The notes under the pieces are model-generated. The model was given only the letters and a program-made list of their open reading frames with translations, was not told the DNA's origin and searched no databases. From Candidatus Heimdallarchaeota archaeon (GTDB lineage Archaea; Asgardarchaeota; Heimdallarchaeia; Heimdallarchaeales; Heimdallarchaeaceae), in assembly GCA_023135215.1 (NCBI GenBank), contig JAGLTP010000610.1:1-7528 (forward strand): 7,528 nt of DNA, read 5' to 3'. Below are positions 1 to 6,427 of the stretch, piece after piece (the first letter of the stretch is position 1; each line of letters starts with the position of its first letter). The position numbers were made by a program, and so were the translations under genes.

Positions 1-1842
1 AAGAGTGATACATTTAGCTATAACTGTGCGTTTTGCAGCTGACAAATCAACAGATGTCGAGAGTGTATCTATACTAGATATAACTGATTCTACTTGCCCT
101 AAAATTGTGCTATAATCCGTTACTGATTCTTCTACCATATTCTTCGTAATTTCGATGAGATTGTCAATTGCATTCTTAGCATTTTGCAATGTGAAATCAA
201 CATCGGGGAATAATGCTTCAAATAAGTCTTGAGCACTTTCATCAAAGTCCACTTCCAAGATCCCAGCAGCTCCTAATCCCATCTGTAATAAAATACCTAG
301 AATATCAAATAATGTTGAAGCATCATCATCTAAGCTTCCTCCCAGGAGTTTCTCTCCCAAATATGGAATTATATCTCTGACTACTGCTGTATAGTTTTTT
401 GTGGAGATAATTTCTATTCCAATCGCAAACATTTCAGTTATTGTTTCAACTGTACTTGTATTGTTAAGAGCTCCCCCAACGAGGTTAGCAACTTTCCATA
501 TTATTTGATAAATAAGTTGCTTATTTAGATGTTTCATTAAATAATCTGACCACTTTTCAGCTTCAAATAAACCATCGTAAAATTCAGTAGTGAGATTTAA
601 CATATTAACGATGTCAGTAACAAAACTCGAAGCATTTTCAGGTATCATGAATAACAGTAAATCATCCATTAATCCTAAGATACCAGCAGGTCCTTCTTGA
701 ATCGCAAAAATAGCTTTTGTTGCAATATCAAAATAAGGCTTGTATTTTTCTAATGATGGAAAAGCAGATTTCAAAACATCAAAGAATAATTCTAATGCGC
801 TACTTGCACTAGGATCTTTAATCAGTCCTATAATCTTGGGTATTTCATTAACTATAGTTTGAATTGAGCTCGCAAATTCTTGTCCTACTGTGATTACTCC
901 ATCAGGAATATCAACACCTACAAGATCCAGCAGCAACTGAATTATATCTCCAGCAGATCCTGTAATAGAAGACAAAGATGGAAAATCTGTAAGGATAATA
1001 TCTTCATTCTCTTCAGCATCCAATCTTGGTTTCAAATCAAGAGCTGGATCATAATTTGGAATCACTGCAGTTGGTTCAAGAAGTTCTCCCGTTTCTGGGT
1101 GGACTTTTGCTAATTGATCGGGATGTGTCTCTTTAAATTTGTCAATTCTTCTCATAGCTTCTACAGGATCATCTTCGCCTAAACTATATTGAGGATCAAA
1201 TTCCGCAGTAATTAAATCTTCAAATTCTGTTGCGAAATATTGTATTGCTACTTCTTGGAAGTTTGCTCCAATTTCCCTATAGATTTCTTTCTTGTGATTC
1301 ATAAAAATCTGTGATAGGGACCAAATTGCATGAAGATAGCCTGTTCGAACATCCATCTTTTCTTTTTCTTCAAAATAACAGTTTGAACTAGCTACCATGT
1401 TTGAAACTTTATATGCGTTCCCATAAACTGCAATGTGATGACACTTTTCATAAGTCTCATAATATCTTCCAATTTTCTTCCATTGGATTGTCCCTCCCGC
1501 TGTTTCTAGACCTTCAAGATTAGTATCGAAAACATAAAGTCTGATCCAGTAATCTTCTTTGAAAGAATCAAAGAACATATCGGGAGTGTATACCGCTAAC
1601 ATCTGTACATTTGAATACAGATATTTGATTGTTTCATAAATTGCTCTTGCAGTTTCCATTGTATTTGGATTCACGGGATCAAATAGAATTGCTATACGTT
1701 TTGGTAAAAAATCTCCAGGATTTGTGAATAACATACTTTCAGTTTGATTACCGACAATCTGACCTTGAGTATAAACCATTGAAACAGTCAAAAGCATAAG
1801 ACATATTGCTGTAAAAGTTATAATCTGCTTTTTTCTTGACAT
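1..1842 (-). CDS. Large secreted/surface protein of unknown family, N-terminal 614 residues (3' end outside window)
   Basis: I read an uninterrupted minus-strand frame from ATG at 1842 to the window edge, 614 codons with no stop, so the C-terminus is missing. The N-terminus (MSRKK, then about 18 hydrophobic residues from I7 to Y24, then TQGQ) looks like a Sec signal peptide, so the product is probably exported. Residues about 48-155 alternate predicted strands and helices (RIAILFD at 49-55, HIAVYGNA at 136-143) and may form an alpha/beta domain. Residues about 215-285 are acidic and proline-containing, like a linker. From about 290 to the edge it is almost wholly amphipathic helix. Several N-x-S/T sequons (N32, N403, N416, N460, N461, N483) fit a glycosylated outer-surface protein. 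I recognise no catalytic motif or family. GTGAG shortly before the ATG is a weak ribosome site. It lies downstream of the NAD kinase-like gene on the same strand but appears to have its own promoter. Confidence 0.85.
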   Translation of the reverse strand, partial: MSRKKQIITFTAICLMLLTVSMVYTQGQIVGNQTESMLFTNPGDFLPKRIAILFDPVNPNTMETARAIYETIKYLYSNVQMLAVYTPDMFFDSFKEDYWIRLYVFDTNLEGLETAGGTIQWKKIGRYYETYEKCHHIAVYGNAYKVSNMVASSNCYFEEKEKMDVRTGYLHAIWSLSQIFMNHKKEIYREIGANFQEVAIQYFATEFEDLITAEFDPQYSLGEDDPVEAMRRIDKFKETHPDQLAKVHPETGELLEPTAVIPNYDPALDLKPRLDAEENEDIILTDFPSLSSITGSAGDIIQLLLDLVGVDIPDGVITVGQEFASSIQTIVNEIPKIIGLIKDPSASSALELFFDVLKSAFPSLEKYKPYFDIATKAIFAIQEGPAGILGLMDDLLLFMIPENASSFVTDIVNMLNLTTEFYDGLFEAEKWSDYLMKHLNKQLIYQIIWKVANLVGGALNNTSTVETITEMFAIGIEIISTKNYTAVVRDIIPYLGEKLLGGSLDDDASTLFDILGILLQMGLGAAGILEVDFDESAQDLFEALFPDVDFTLQNAKNAIDNLIEITKNMVEESVTDYSTILGQVESVISSIDTLSTSVDLSAAKRTVIAKCITL

Positions 1843-1863
1843 AATTCTCACTACTTTTTAATA

Positions 1864-1906
1864 AGAAATCTAGTAAAACAAGTACCCCTTGCTATTCTAG
1901 ATTTCT
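1864..1906. repeat. Concentric imperfect palindrome at the start of the secreted-protein transcript
   Basis: AGAAATCTAG (1864-1873) and CTAGATTTCT (1897-1906) are perfect 10-bp inverted arms. A second pair, CAAG (1879-1882) and CTTG (1888-1891), has exactly the same centre (1885), leaving a 5-base apical loop. Between the two stems are 5-base strands that can form two A-T pairs. The element lies just downstream of the TATA-like box of the minus-strand gene, covering the expected transcription start and the first part of the leader. It could be an operator for a dimeric repressor or a hairpin at the mRNA 5' end. No T-run follows it on the minus strand, so a terminator of the upstream gene is less likely. 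Confidence 0.6.
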
Positions 1907-1925
1907 ATCTACCAAAGTAAGAGAT

Positions 1926-1935
1926 TTTATTTAAA
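1926..1935 (-). promoter_or_regulatory. TATA-like box for the secreted-protein gene
   Basis: Read on the minus strand the sequence is TTTAAATAAA, a good archaeal TATA-box match. Initiation about 25 bases downstream would fall near 1905, giving a leader of roughly 60 bases that starts at the outer arm of the palindrome at 1864-1906. The call rests on composition and spacing only; several other A+T runs occur in this 236-base gap. Confidence 0.4.
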
Positions 1936-2078
1936 CATTTCCCGACAAATTTAGTTGAATTTCTATTATTATGTCTTAAAACTCAAGAAAACGAAAGCAT
2001 CAAGAGATTTTGTTTTTTATTTATCAACAAGATAAAAATTGTTGTACTGCATCATTGTGCAAGCACATTCTACAATAA

Positions 2079-3125
2079 TTAAGAAGCGAAATAAATCGAT
2101 TGTCTCGCATCTCTTAAATGTGGTCTTTGACTAATTACTCCCTTCTCTTTTAGGATGTTCAAAGCATTTCTCACGGTTCTATTTGGTAAGCCTGTACTTT
2201 CTATGAGTTCTTTCTGTGTCATTTCTCCTTCTGTTAATAGTAGTTTGAAGATATATTTGGCAGATGGAGGTACACCTTCTAAATGTCTTAAATCTAGTTC
2301 AACCAATCTATTTCTTAGTTTTGCTAGAATATTTTTCCTTGAATGAAATCTAATTATTTTGACATCAGAAATTGCTTGCTTAACGATTACTTCTTCTTCC
2401 AGTTTCACTCGAATCTGTCCATCAATTACAGCTTCTATTGGGGATCTTGATTTCATATTAACAATTTTAATTTCAGATTCTAAAGGAACTACAAGAGGGA
2501 TGTGATCTTTGTTCAATGGATTTACAGGAACAGCGATAAGAATATCAGGATTACCAAAAGCTATGGGACCCCCTGATGAAAGTGCGTATCCAGTACTTCC
2601 AAGAGCTGTTGAAATGATAATCCCATCAGCTCTTCCTCTGTAGAGTACGTTATTATCTACAACTATAGTGTAATTCATTAGTAAAGCTGAATCTCTTGGA
2701 AAGATAGCGATTTCATTTAAAGCAGGTATAGGGATTTTGTTTATAGCTCCTTGAATTTCAACCCTAGTATAATCATCAATAAAGAATCTATCGTTAAGTA
2801 TCAAGTTGAGATTTTCTCTTAAATTGTTGGGAGCTATTTCAGTAAAGAAACTCAATCTTTCAGAGGAAGCAGCAACTACAGGAGAGGATTTTCTACTCAG
2901 AAAAATGGCTCTAAGAAAAGTTCCAGTATCTCCAACAGTAATAACTAAATCAGCGTTATTCAACGAGAATCTTTTTAATTCATTCTGCCAGTTTTCTTGG
3001 TTTAGCTCAATATCTCTTATGTCTATGACTTCTGTTCCTGGAGCTATTTCTTGAATAATCTCTTTGATAGTATTGGAAAACTCAACATAGTTCTTATTTT
3101 CAGTTACATACAAAGCGATTTTCAT
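2079..3125 (-). CDS. NAD kinase-family protein with C-terminal winged-helix domain; possible NAD(P)-responsive regulator
   Basis: The protein has 348 residues. Residues 1-265 match the ATP-NAD kinase fold: NE at 137-138, DG at 167-168, the stretch T173 to Y180 in place of TxxGSTAY, SSGGP at 183-187 and DGQ at 235-237. These motifs bind the dinucleotide in known NAD kinases. The usual GGDGT motif reads GDTGT at 65-69, so Thr67 occupies the catalytic Asp position, and the usual NxGxLGFL is SSERLSFF at 87-94. Residues 281-348 form a MarR/TrmB-like winged helix: helices about 288-299, 303-311 and 314-328, then an Arg-rich wing. Archaeal NAD kinases are usually near 250-280 residues, so the tail is an addition. 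It is divergent from nadA-nadC. It may be an active NADP-forming enzyme, a regulator, or both. Family assignment is firm; the regulatory role is inferred. ATG at 3125 is supported by a TATA box at 3171-3180. Confidence 0.88.
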   Translation of the reverse strand: MKIALYVTENKNYVEFSNTIKEIIQEIAPGTEVIDIRDIELNQENWQNELKRFSLNNADLVITVGDTGTFLRAIFLSRKSSPVVAASSERLSFFTEIAPNNLRENLNLILNDRFFIDDYTRVEIQGAINKIPIPALNEIAIFPRDSALLMNYTIVVDNNVLYRGRADGIIISTALGSTGYALSSGGPIAFGNPDILIAVPVNPLNKDHIPLVVPLESEIKIVNMKSRSPIEAVIDGQIRVKLEEEVIVKQAISDVKIIRFHSRKNILAKLRNRLVELDLRHLEGVPPSAKYIFKLLLTEGEMTQKELIESTGLPNRTVRNALNILKEKGVISQRPHLRDARQSIYFAS

Positions 3126-3170
3126 TTTCTCTACTCGGATTTTTCTACTAGCTTTATATTATTGTTGGTC

Positions 3171-3180
3171 TATTTATATA
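3171..3180 (-). promoter_or_regulatory. TATA box of the NAD kinase-like gene
   Basis: On the minus strand the sequence is TATATAAATA inside CTATATAAATAG, a near-ideal archaeal TATA box. Its centre is about 50 bases before the ATG at 3125, so a transcript starting 25 bases downstream would have a leader of about 25 bases. It is the strongest promoter-like match in the window. Confidence 0.65.
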
Positions 3181-3233
3181 GTATTTGACGACTACTATTT
3201 TTAGAAAAAACATTGTTAAAATCTCAACTTTCA

Positions 3234-3266
3234 ATGTATTCTGAAAATACATATTGCCAATACATA
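3234..3266. promoter_or_regulatory. Cluster of three evenly spaced half-sites, candidate operator
   Basis: ATGTATT (3234-3240) is followed after 5 bases by its inverted copy within AATACATA (3246-3253). After another 5 bases there is an exact direct copy, AATACATA (3259-3266). The first two form a 7-bp inverted repeat; the last two are direct repeats 13 bases apart, near one helical turn. Regular spacing of one motif suggests a protein-binding array. It lies upstream of both TATA boxes, about 55 bases from the NAD kinase-like gene's and about 165 from nadA's. The winged helix of the neighbouring protein is the obvious candidate ligand, but that is inference, and short A+T motifs recur by chance in such DNA. 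Confidence 0.4.
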
Positions 3267-3288
3267 AAAATCACTTAGGGAACTTCTA

Positions 3289-3420
3289 AAGGTAAAAATC
3301 AAGACTTTGGAAGAAATATATGGGCAATATTTGCTTCATTTAGCTTAGCTAGACGATGAATTTCTTTATTACAGAGGCTAAGAATAGGAGCTTTGTTATT
3401 TCTCATTCAATTTTTACCTT
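3289..3420. repeat. 132-base segment bounded by perfect 11-bp inverted repeats
   Basis: AAGGTAAAAAT (3289-3299) and ATTTTTACCTT (3410-3420) are exact reverse complements. A possible inner stem pairs CTTAGC (3344-3349) with GCTAAG (3377-3382). The arms closely flank a 35-codon minus-strand frame starting at ATG 3406 and ending at TGA 3301-3299. Options are a structured RNA closed by a terminal stem, paired operators, a short MITE-like remnant or chance. No clear target-site duplication is visible at the ends, and no other copy is seen in the window. Confidence 0.4.
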
Positions 3421-3432
3421 AAGCGAACATTC

Positions 3433-3440
3433 TTTAAATA
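3433..3440 (+). promoter_or_regulatory. TATA-like box of the nadA-nadC operon
   Basis: TTTAAATA is centred about 32 bases before the nadA ATG at 3469. Initiation 25 bases downstream would fall near 3462, giving an almost leaderless mRNA. This agrees with the absence of a clear Shine-Dalgarno sequence before nadA. The right arm of the 11-bp inverted repeat ends 12 bases upstream, where a bound protein could interfere with promoter recognition. Confidence 0.55.
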
Positions 3441-3468
3441 GAATTCAACAAAAACCATTCCGATTGTA

Positions 3469-4497
3469 ATGGTTATAGTAGAAGACGCACTAAAAATCCC
3501 AGTTCAGAATCAACAAAAACTAAATAATGAAATTGAGCGTCTTTATTCCAAGCTGAATAAACTGGGGTGGACAAAAGAAGTATGTGAACAATTAGCTCCT
3601 TTCACATTGAGAATTAATACGATAAAAAAAGAGAAGGGTATCAAAATCTTAGCTCATTCCTATCAATCTCCTGAAATTATTTTTGGTATCGCTGACGTAG
3701 TTGGAGATTCATTAGGTTTAGCTAAGATAGCTACTGAAATCGAGGAAGAATCAATAATGTTTTGTGGTGTCGACTTCATGGCAGAAACAGTAAAAATTCT
3801 CAATCCAGAAAAGACTGTTTATGTACCTCAAAAGGGAAGAGATTGTACTTTAGCAGATTCTATAACAGGAGAAGACGTTATGAAGCTGAAAGAAAAGCAC
3901 CCAGGGGTTCCTGTTGTTTGTTATGTAAACACTACCGCAGAAGTTAAAGCTGAATCAGACATCTGTTGCACATCTGCAAATGCAAAAAGAATAATAGAAA
4001 AGCTAGAATCAGATACAATCATTTTTGTTCCTGACCATAATATGGGAGTGAACTTAGCCAAGATTACTGGAAAGAATATCATTACTTGGGAAAAAGGTTT
4101 CTGTCGCACTCATCATGCTTTTACAGAAAAACGATTTGATAAAATCCTTGAAGATCCAGAAGTAAAAACTTTCGCTCATCTTGAATGCAGACCTGAAATA
4201 ATTCAGAAGGTTGATCTAGCTGGTGGAACAGGAGATATGCACAGGTACGCAAAAGAATCAAAGAATGGACACAAAATTTTATTTCTTACTGAACAAGGGT
4301 TTATAGACAGAATGAAAGTTGAATATCCTCATCTAAGTTTTCAAGATAGTCACATGATCTGTGTTAGTATGAAAAGAAATGACCTTTATACAACACTTAT
4401 AGCAATAGAAAATCCAACTTCTGAGCACACTATTGAATTAGAAGAAGAAGTTAGATTGAAAGCTTACAAAGCTGTTAACAATATGCTAAAATACTAA
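3469..4497 (+). CDS. nadA: Quinolinate synthase A (NadA), [4Fe-4S] enzyme
   Basis: NadA condenses iminoaspartate with dihydroxyacetone phosphate to give quinolinate, the committed ring-forming step of de novo NAD synthesis, in the cytoplasm. The 342-residue protein has the usual three-fold pseudo-repeat family features: AHSYQ at 62-66 followed by ADVVGDSLGLAK at 75-86, CGVDFMAE at 99-106, CTLADS at 126-131, CCTSANA at 166-172, PDHNMG at 188-193, W207 with GFC at 210-212 and H215/H216, and ECRPE at 239-243. Cys99, Cys167 and Cys240 are the expected iron-sulfur cluster ligands. Residues 1-50 are an N-terminal helical lead-in. Length and all key residues look normal, so the enzyme should be active and oxygen-sensitive. 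The start is supported by the TATA-like box at 3433-3440. It is followed after 18 bases by nadC, so the two are almost surely one operon. Confidence 0.97.
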   Translation: MVIVEDALKIPVQNQQKLNNEIERLYSKLNKLGWTKEVCEQLAPFTLRINTIKKEKGIKILAHSYQSPEIIFGIADVVGDSLGLAKIATEIEEESIMFCGVDFMAETVKILNPEKTVYVPQKGRDCTLADSITGEDVMKLKEKHPGVPVVCYVNTTAEVKAESDICCTSANAKRIIEKLESDTIIFVPDHNMGVNLAKITGKNIITWEKGFCRTHHAFTEKRFDKILEDPEVKTFAHLECRPEIIQKVDLAGGTGDMHRYAKESKNGHKILFLTEQGFIDRMKVEYPHLSFQDSHMICVSMKRNDLYTTLIAIENPTSEHTIELEEEVRLKAYKAVNNMLKY

Positions 4498-4515
4498 TAA
4501 GCGGGATAATCGAAT

Positions 4516-5352
4516 ATGATTCCACAAGCTTTAGTAGATGAAGACATTAAGAAATGGCTTGCTGAGGATATTTCTTTTTGGGATATAACAACATCTCTTT
4601 TAGATAAGAAAACAGCTAAAGGAAAAATCTATTCTAAACAAGAAGGTGTTATCGCAGGAACTCAAATAGCGAAAAGAGTTTTTGAGCTCATGGGAGCAGA
4701 ATTTGAGTCATTGGTTAAAGATGGACAACATGTTGACAAAAAGACTCAAATTGCATCAGTTAAAGGTGATGTTCACTCCTTACTGCAAGCAGAACGATTA
4801 GCTCTTAACCTTCTTGGCAGAATGTCGGGAATCGCCACTCAAACAGCCACAATGATTGAAAAAGCTCGTTCTGTAAATTCTACTATTAGAATCTGTGCTA
4901 CTAGGAAAATTGTCCCTGGTCTTAGTAAATATGATAAATTTGCTATTACAATTGGTGGTGGAGACACACATAGATTCAATCTTTCAGATATGATATTATT
5001 GAAAGAAAATCATCTTAGTATGTTTGGATCAATAACAGAAGCAATAGAAAAAGCTAAGGAAAAAACTAGTTTTAGCAAGAAAGTTGAAGTTGAAGTTCAA
5101 AATGAGGAACAAGTTTTAGAAGCAGTTGAAGCTGGAGCAGATATTGTGATGTTAGATAACTTTAGTCCTGTACAAGCTAAAATTATTATTCCTAAAATAA
5201 AAGAAATCGATCCAAAAATATTAATTGAACTAAGCGGAAACATCAATTTGGATAATCTAGAGATGTATTCACTAAAAGGTGTAGATTTAATATCCTCAGG
5301 ATCATTAACTCATTCAGTAAAAAATTTTGATTTAACAATGTTAATTGAATAA
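4516..5352 (+). CDS. nadC: Nicotinate-nucleotide diphosphorylase (quinolinate phosphoribosyltransferase, NadC)
   Basis: NadC converts quinolinate and PRPP to nicotinate mononucleotide with release of CO2 and diphosphate, directly using NadA's product. The 278 residues match the family from end to end: EDISFWDITT at 17-26, the N-terminal sandwich domain to about 90, AERLALN at 92-98, SGIAT at 104-108, TRK at 129-131, GGG at 147-149, HR at 152-153, LLKENH at 161-166, EVEV at 191-194, LDN at 213-215, SG at 240-241 and GVDLIS at 255-260. Arg94, Arg130, Lys131, His152, Arg153, Lys163 and Asp214 fit the substrate-binding basic pocket and acidic residue. The usual DTRKTxPGLR reads ATRKIVPGLS, a modest divergence around intact Arg-Lys. 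The related ModD proteins are an alternative, but position next to nadA makes NadC the clear choice. A short GGGA before the ATG is a weak ribosome site. Confidence 0.95.
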   Translation: MIPQALVDEDIKKWLAEDISFWDITTSLLDKKTAKGKIYSKQEGVIAGTQIAKRVFELMGAEFESLVKDGQHVDKKTQIASVKGDVHSLLQAERLALNLLGRMSGIATQTATMIEKARSVNSTIRICATRKIVPGLSKYDKFAITIGGGDTHRFNLSDMILLKENHLSMFGSITEAIEKAKEKTSFSKKVEVEVQNEEQVLEAVEAGADIVMLDNFSPVQAKIIIPKIKEIDPKILIELSGNINLDNLEMYSLKGVDLISSGSLTHSVKNFDLTMLIE

Positions 5353-5364
5353 AAATAAAAAGAA
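5349..5364 (-). terminator. T-rich tract ending the peptidase transcript
   Basis: Immediately after the peptidase stop codon, the minus strand reads TTCTTTTTATTTTTAT, two runs of five T with no required hairpin, as is typical of archaeal intrinsic termination. It overlaps the last codon and stop of nadC on the other strand. Confidence 0.55.
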
Positions 5365-6423
5365 TTAAACGGGGAGGAAAGAATCCCCATCTTTTATAGA
5401 TTTGATAAATATTACTACTAATTTGATAATGTTTTCAATGTCCTCTAAACTAATAATTTCACTAGCTGTGTGCATATAACGATTTGGAATACCAACTAAA
5501 CCGGTTGCTGCACCTGTTAGCTGAATAGCATTAGCATCAGTACCTGTTCCCCTGTTCTCTGCATGTTTTTGATAAGGAATGTCATTTTCTTCAGCTATTG
5601 ATATCAGTTTCTTAACTACAACTGGATTGAGATTTGGTCCTATCGAAATTATTGGACCACCTCCAAGTTTAGTATCTCCAACAATTTTTTTATCCATTTC
5701 TGGTGCATCAGCTGTATGACCTACATCGAAAGCAATTCCTATATCTGGTAAAATTGCCTTAGCTGCAACATGTGCTCCTCTCATTCCTATTTCTTCTTGA
5801 ACGGTAGAGACACCATAAACACCAGCAAAGAAGCTTTTATCCTTCGCTAGCTCTTTCATAATTTCTGCAACTATAAATGATCCAATGGAATCATCAAAAC
5901 CAGAAGCTACAGCAAAATTGTTTTCACCTAATCTTTCATATCCATAATCAAAGACTGCAAAATCTGCTACATCAACTTTCTTTGATGCTTCTTCTTGGTC
6001 TTTGCATCCAATATCGATGAATAATTTTTCCATCTCTGGTGCCTTTTTTCGATCTTCAGCTTTCATCAAATGAATTGCTTTCTTACCAATGACACCTAAG
6101 ATATTACCATTTTTACTACATACAGTCACCCTCTTTCCTGGTAAGGTTGTGGTATCAAATCCACCTAATGGTTTAATCCATAGATAACCGTTTTCGTCAA
6201 TATGTGAAATCTGAAAACCAATTTGGTCTACATGTCCAGCTAACATTATCTTAGTTGGGCTTTCAGGATTTATAATCGCATAAACATTACCTACATTATC
6301 GCTCTTTACTTTATCAACTTCATTTTCTAAATAATCTTTAATCAACTTCTGAGCAACGAATTCATATCCTGTCGCTCGTGGAGTTGTCACAAGTTCTTTC
6401 AAAAATTCTTCATTTATTGGCAA
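5365..6423 (-). CDS. M42-family metallo-aminopeptidase (TET/glutamyl aminopeptidase/endoglucanase M-like)
   Basis: M42 enzymes are cytosolic di-metal aminopeptidases that often form dodecameric tetrahedra and trim peptides. With TTG at 6423 the protein has 352 residues, the normal family length. Metal and catalytic motifs are all present: AGHVDQIGF at 62-70 (His64 ligand, Asp66), GFDD at 175-178 (bridging Asp), QEE at 209-211 (catalytic base Glu210 and ligand Glu211), AFDVGH at 231-236 (Asp233 ligand) and RYMHTASE at 315-322 (His318 ligand). GTDA at 294-297 is also typical. An in-frame ATG at 6549 would add 42 residues unlike the family and overlap the divergent gene. TTG is preferred because AGGTGAT lies just upstream and a TATA-like box fits a short leader. 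Substrate preference cannot be read from sequence. It is convergent with nadC by 12 bases, with no evident functional link to it. Confidence 0.94.
   Translation of the reverse strand: MPINEEFLKELVTTPRATGYEFVAQKLIKDYLENEVDKVKSDNVGNVYAIINPESPTKIMLAGHVDQIGFQISHIDENGYLWIKPLGGFDTTTLPGKRVTVCSKNGNILGVIGKKAIHLMKAEDRKKAPEMEKLFIDIGCKDQEEASKKVDVADFAVFDYGYERLGENNFAVASGFDDSIGSFIVAEIMKELAKDKSFFAGVYGVSTVQEEIGMRGAHVAAKAILPDIGIAFDVGHTADAPEMDKKIVGDTKLGGGPIISIGPNLNPVVVKKLISIAEENDIPYQKHAENRGTGTDANAIQLTGAATGLVGIPNRYMHTASEIISLEDIENIIKLVVIFIKSIKDGDSFLPV
5371..5388 (+). terminator. Possible hairpin terminator of nadA-nadC inside the 3' end of the peptidase gene
   Basis: GGGGA (5371-5375) pairs with TCCCC (5384-5388) around an 8-base loop, starting 19 bases after the nadC stop and followed by a short ATCTTTTAT run. 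It is G+C-rich against its surroundings. The stem is only 5 bp and also encodes the last residues of the convergent peptidase, so it may be coincidental. Confidence 0.3.
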
Positions 6424-6427
6424 GATA

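Larger units (their letters stand above)
3126..3468. other. Divergent regulatory region between NAD kinase-like gene and nadA
   Basis: This 343-base A+T-rich gap is long for two divergent genes in such a compact window. It holds a TATA box for each gene, a cluster of related half-sites at 3234-3266 and a 132-base segment (3289-3420) bounded by an 11-bp inverted repeat. An 8-bp inverted pair, ATATTGCC at 3251-3258 and GGCAATAT at 3323-3330, links the half-site cluster to that segment. A 35-codon minus-strand frame (3299-3406) lies exactly between the 11-bp arms. I see no tRNA or recognised riboswitch. Confidence 0.6.

Noticed and set aside
880..1113. 77-codon plus-strand frame rich in Ser, Ile and Trp
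   Set aside because: It lies wholly antisense to the 614-codon secreted-protein frame, has low-complexity composition and no ribosome site or promoter.
1395..1440. Possible caspase- or gingipain-like site in the secreted protein (HH before AVYGNA, Cys in SSNCYF)
   Set aside because: The His precedes rather than follows the strand and no His-Gly or Cys-Gly pair is present. Two residues are not enough to claim a peptidase.
2031..2040. AATTTTTATC on the minus strand as a terminator of the NAD kinase-like gene
   Set aside because: A single run of five T in an A+T-rich gap, about 40 bases after the stop, is too weak to call.
2056..2067. TGTGC/GCACA mini-palindrome just after the NAD kinase-like gene
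   Set aside because: The arms are only 5 bp with a 2-base loop and no T-run follows directly, so it is not convincing as a terminator or operator.
2155..2346. Plus-strand frames inside the NAD kinase-like gene (also 2806-3054)
   Set aside because: Both are antisense shadows of a gene with clear family motifs on the minus strand.
3299..3406. 35-codon minus-strand frame as a real gene
   Set aside because: It has no ribosome site, no recognisable family and an in-frame stop directly before the ATG. It is kept as a finding for its position between inverted repeats but not called as a CDS.
3762..4109. Short frames overlapping nadA on both strands
   Set aside because: nadA has all expected motifs across this span, and the alternative frames have no start signals or recognisable content.
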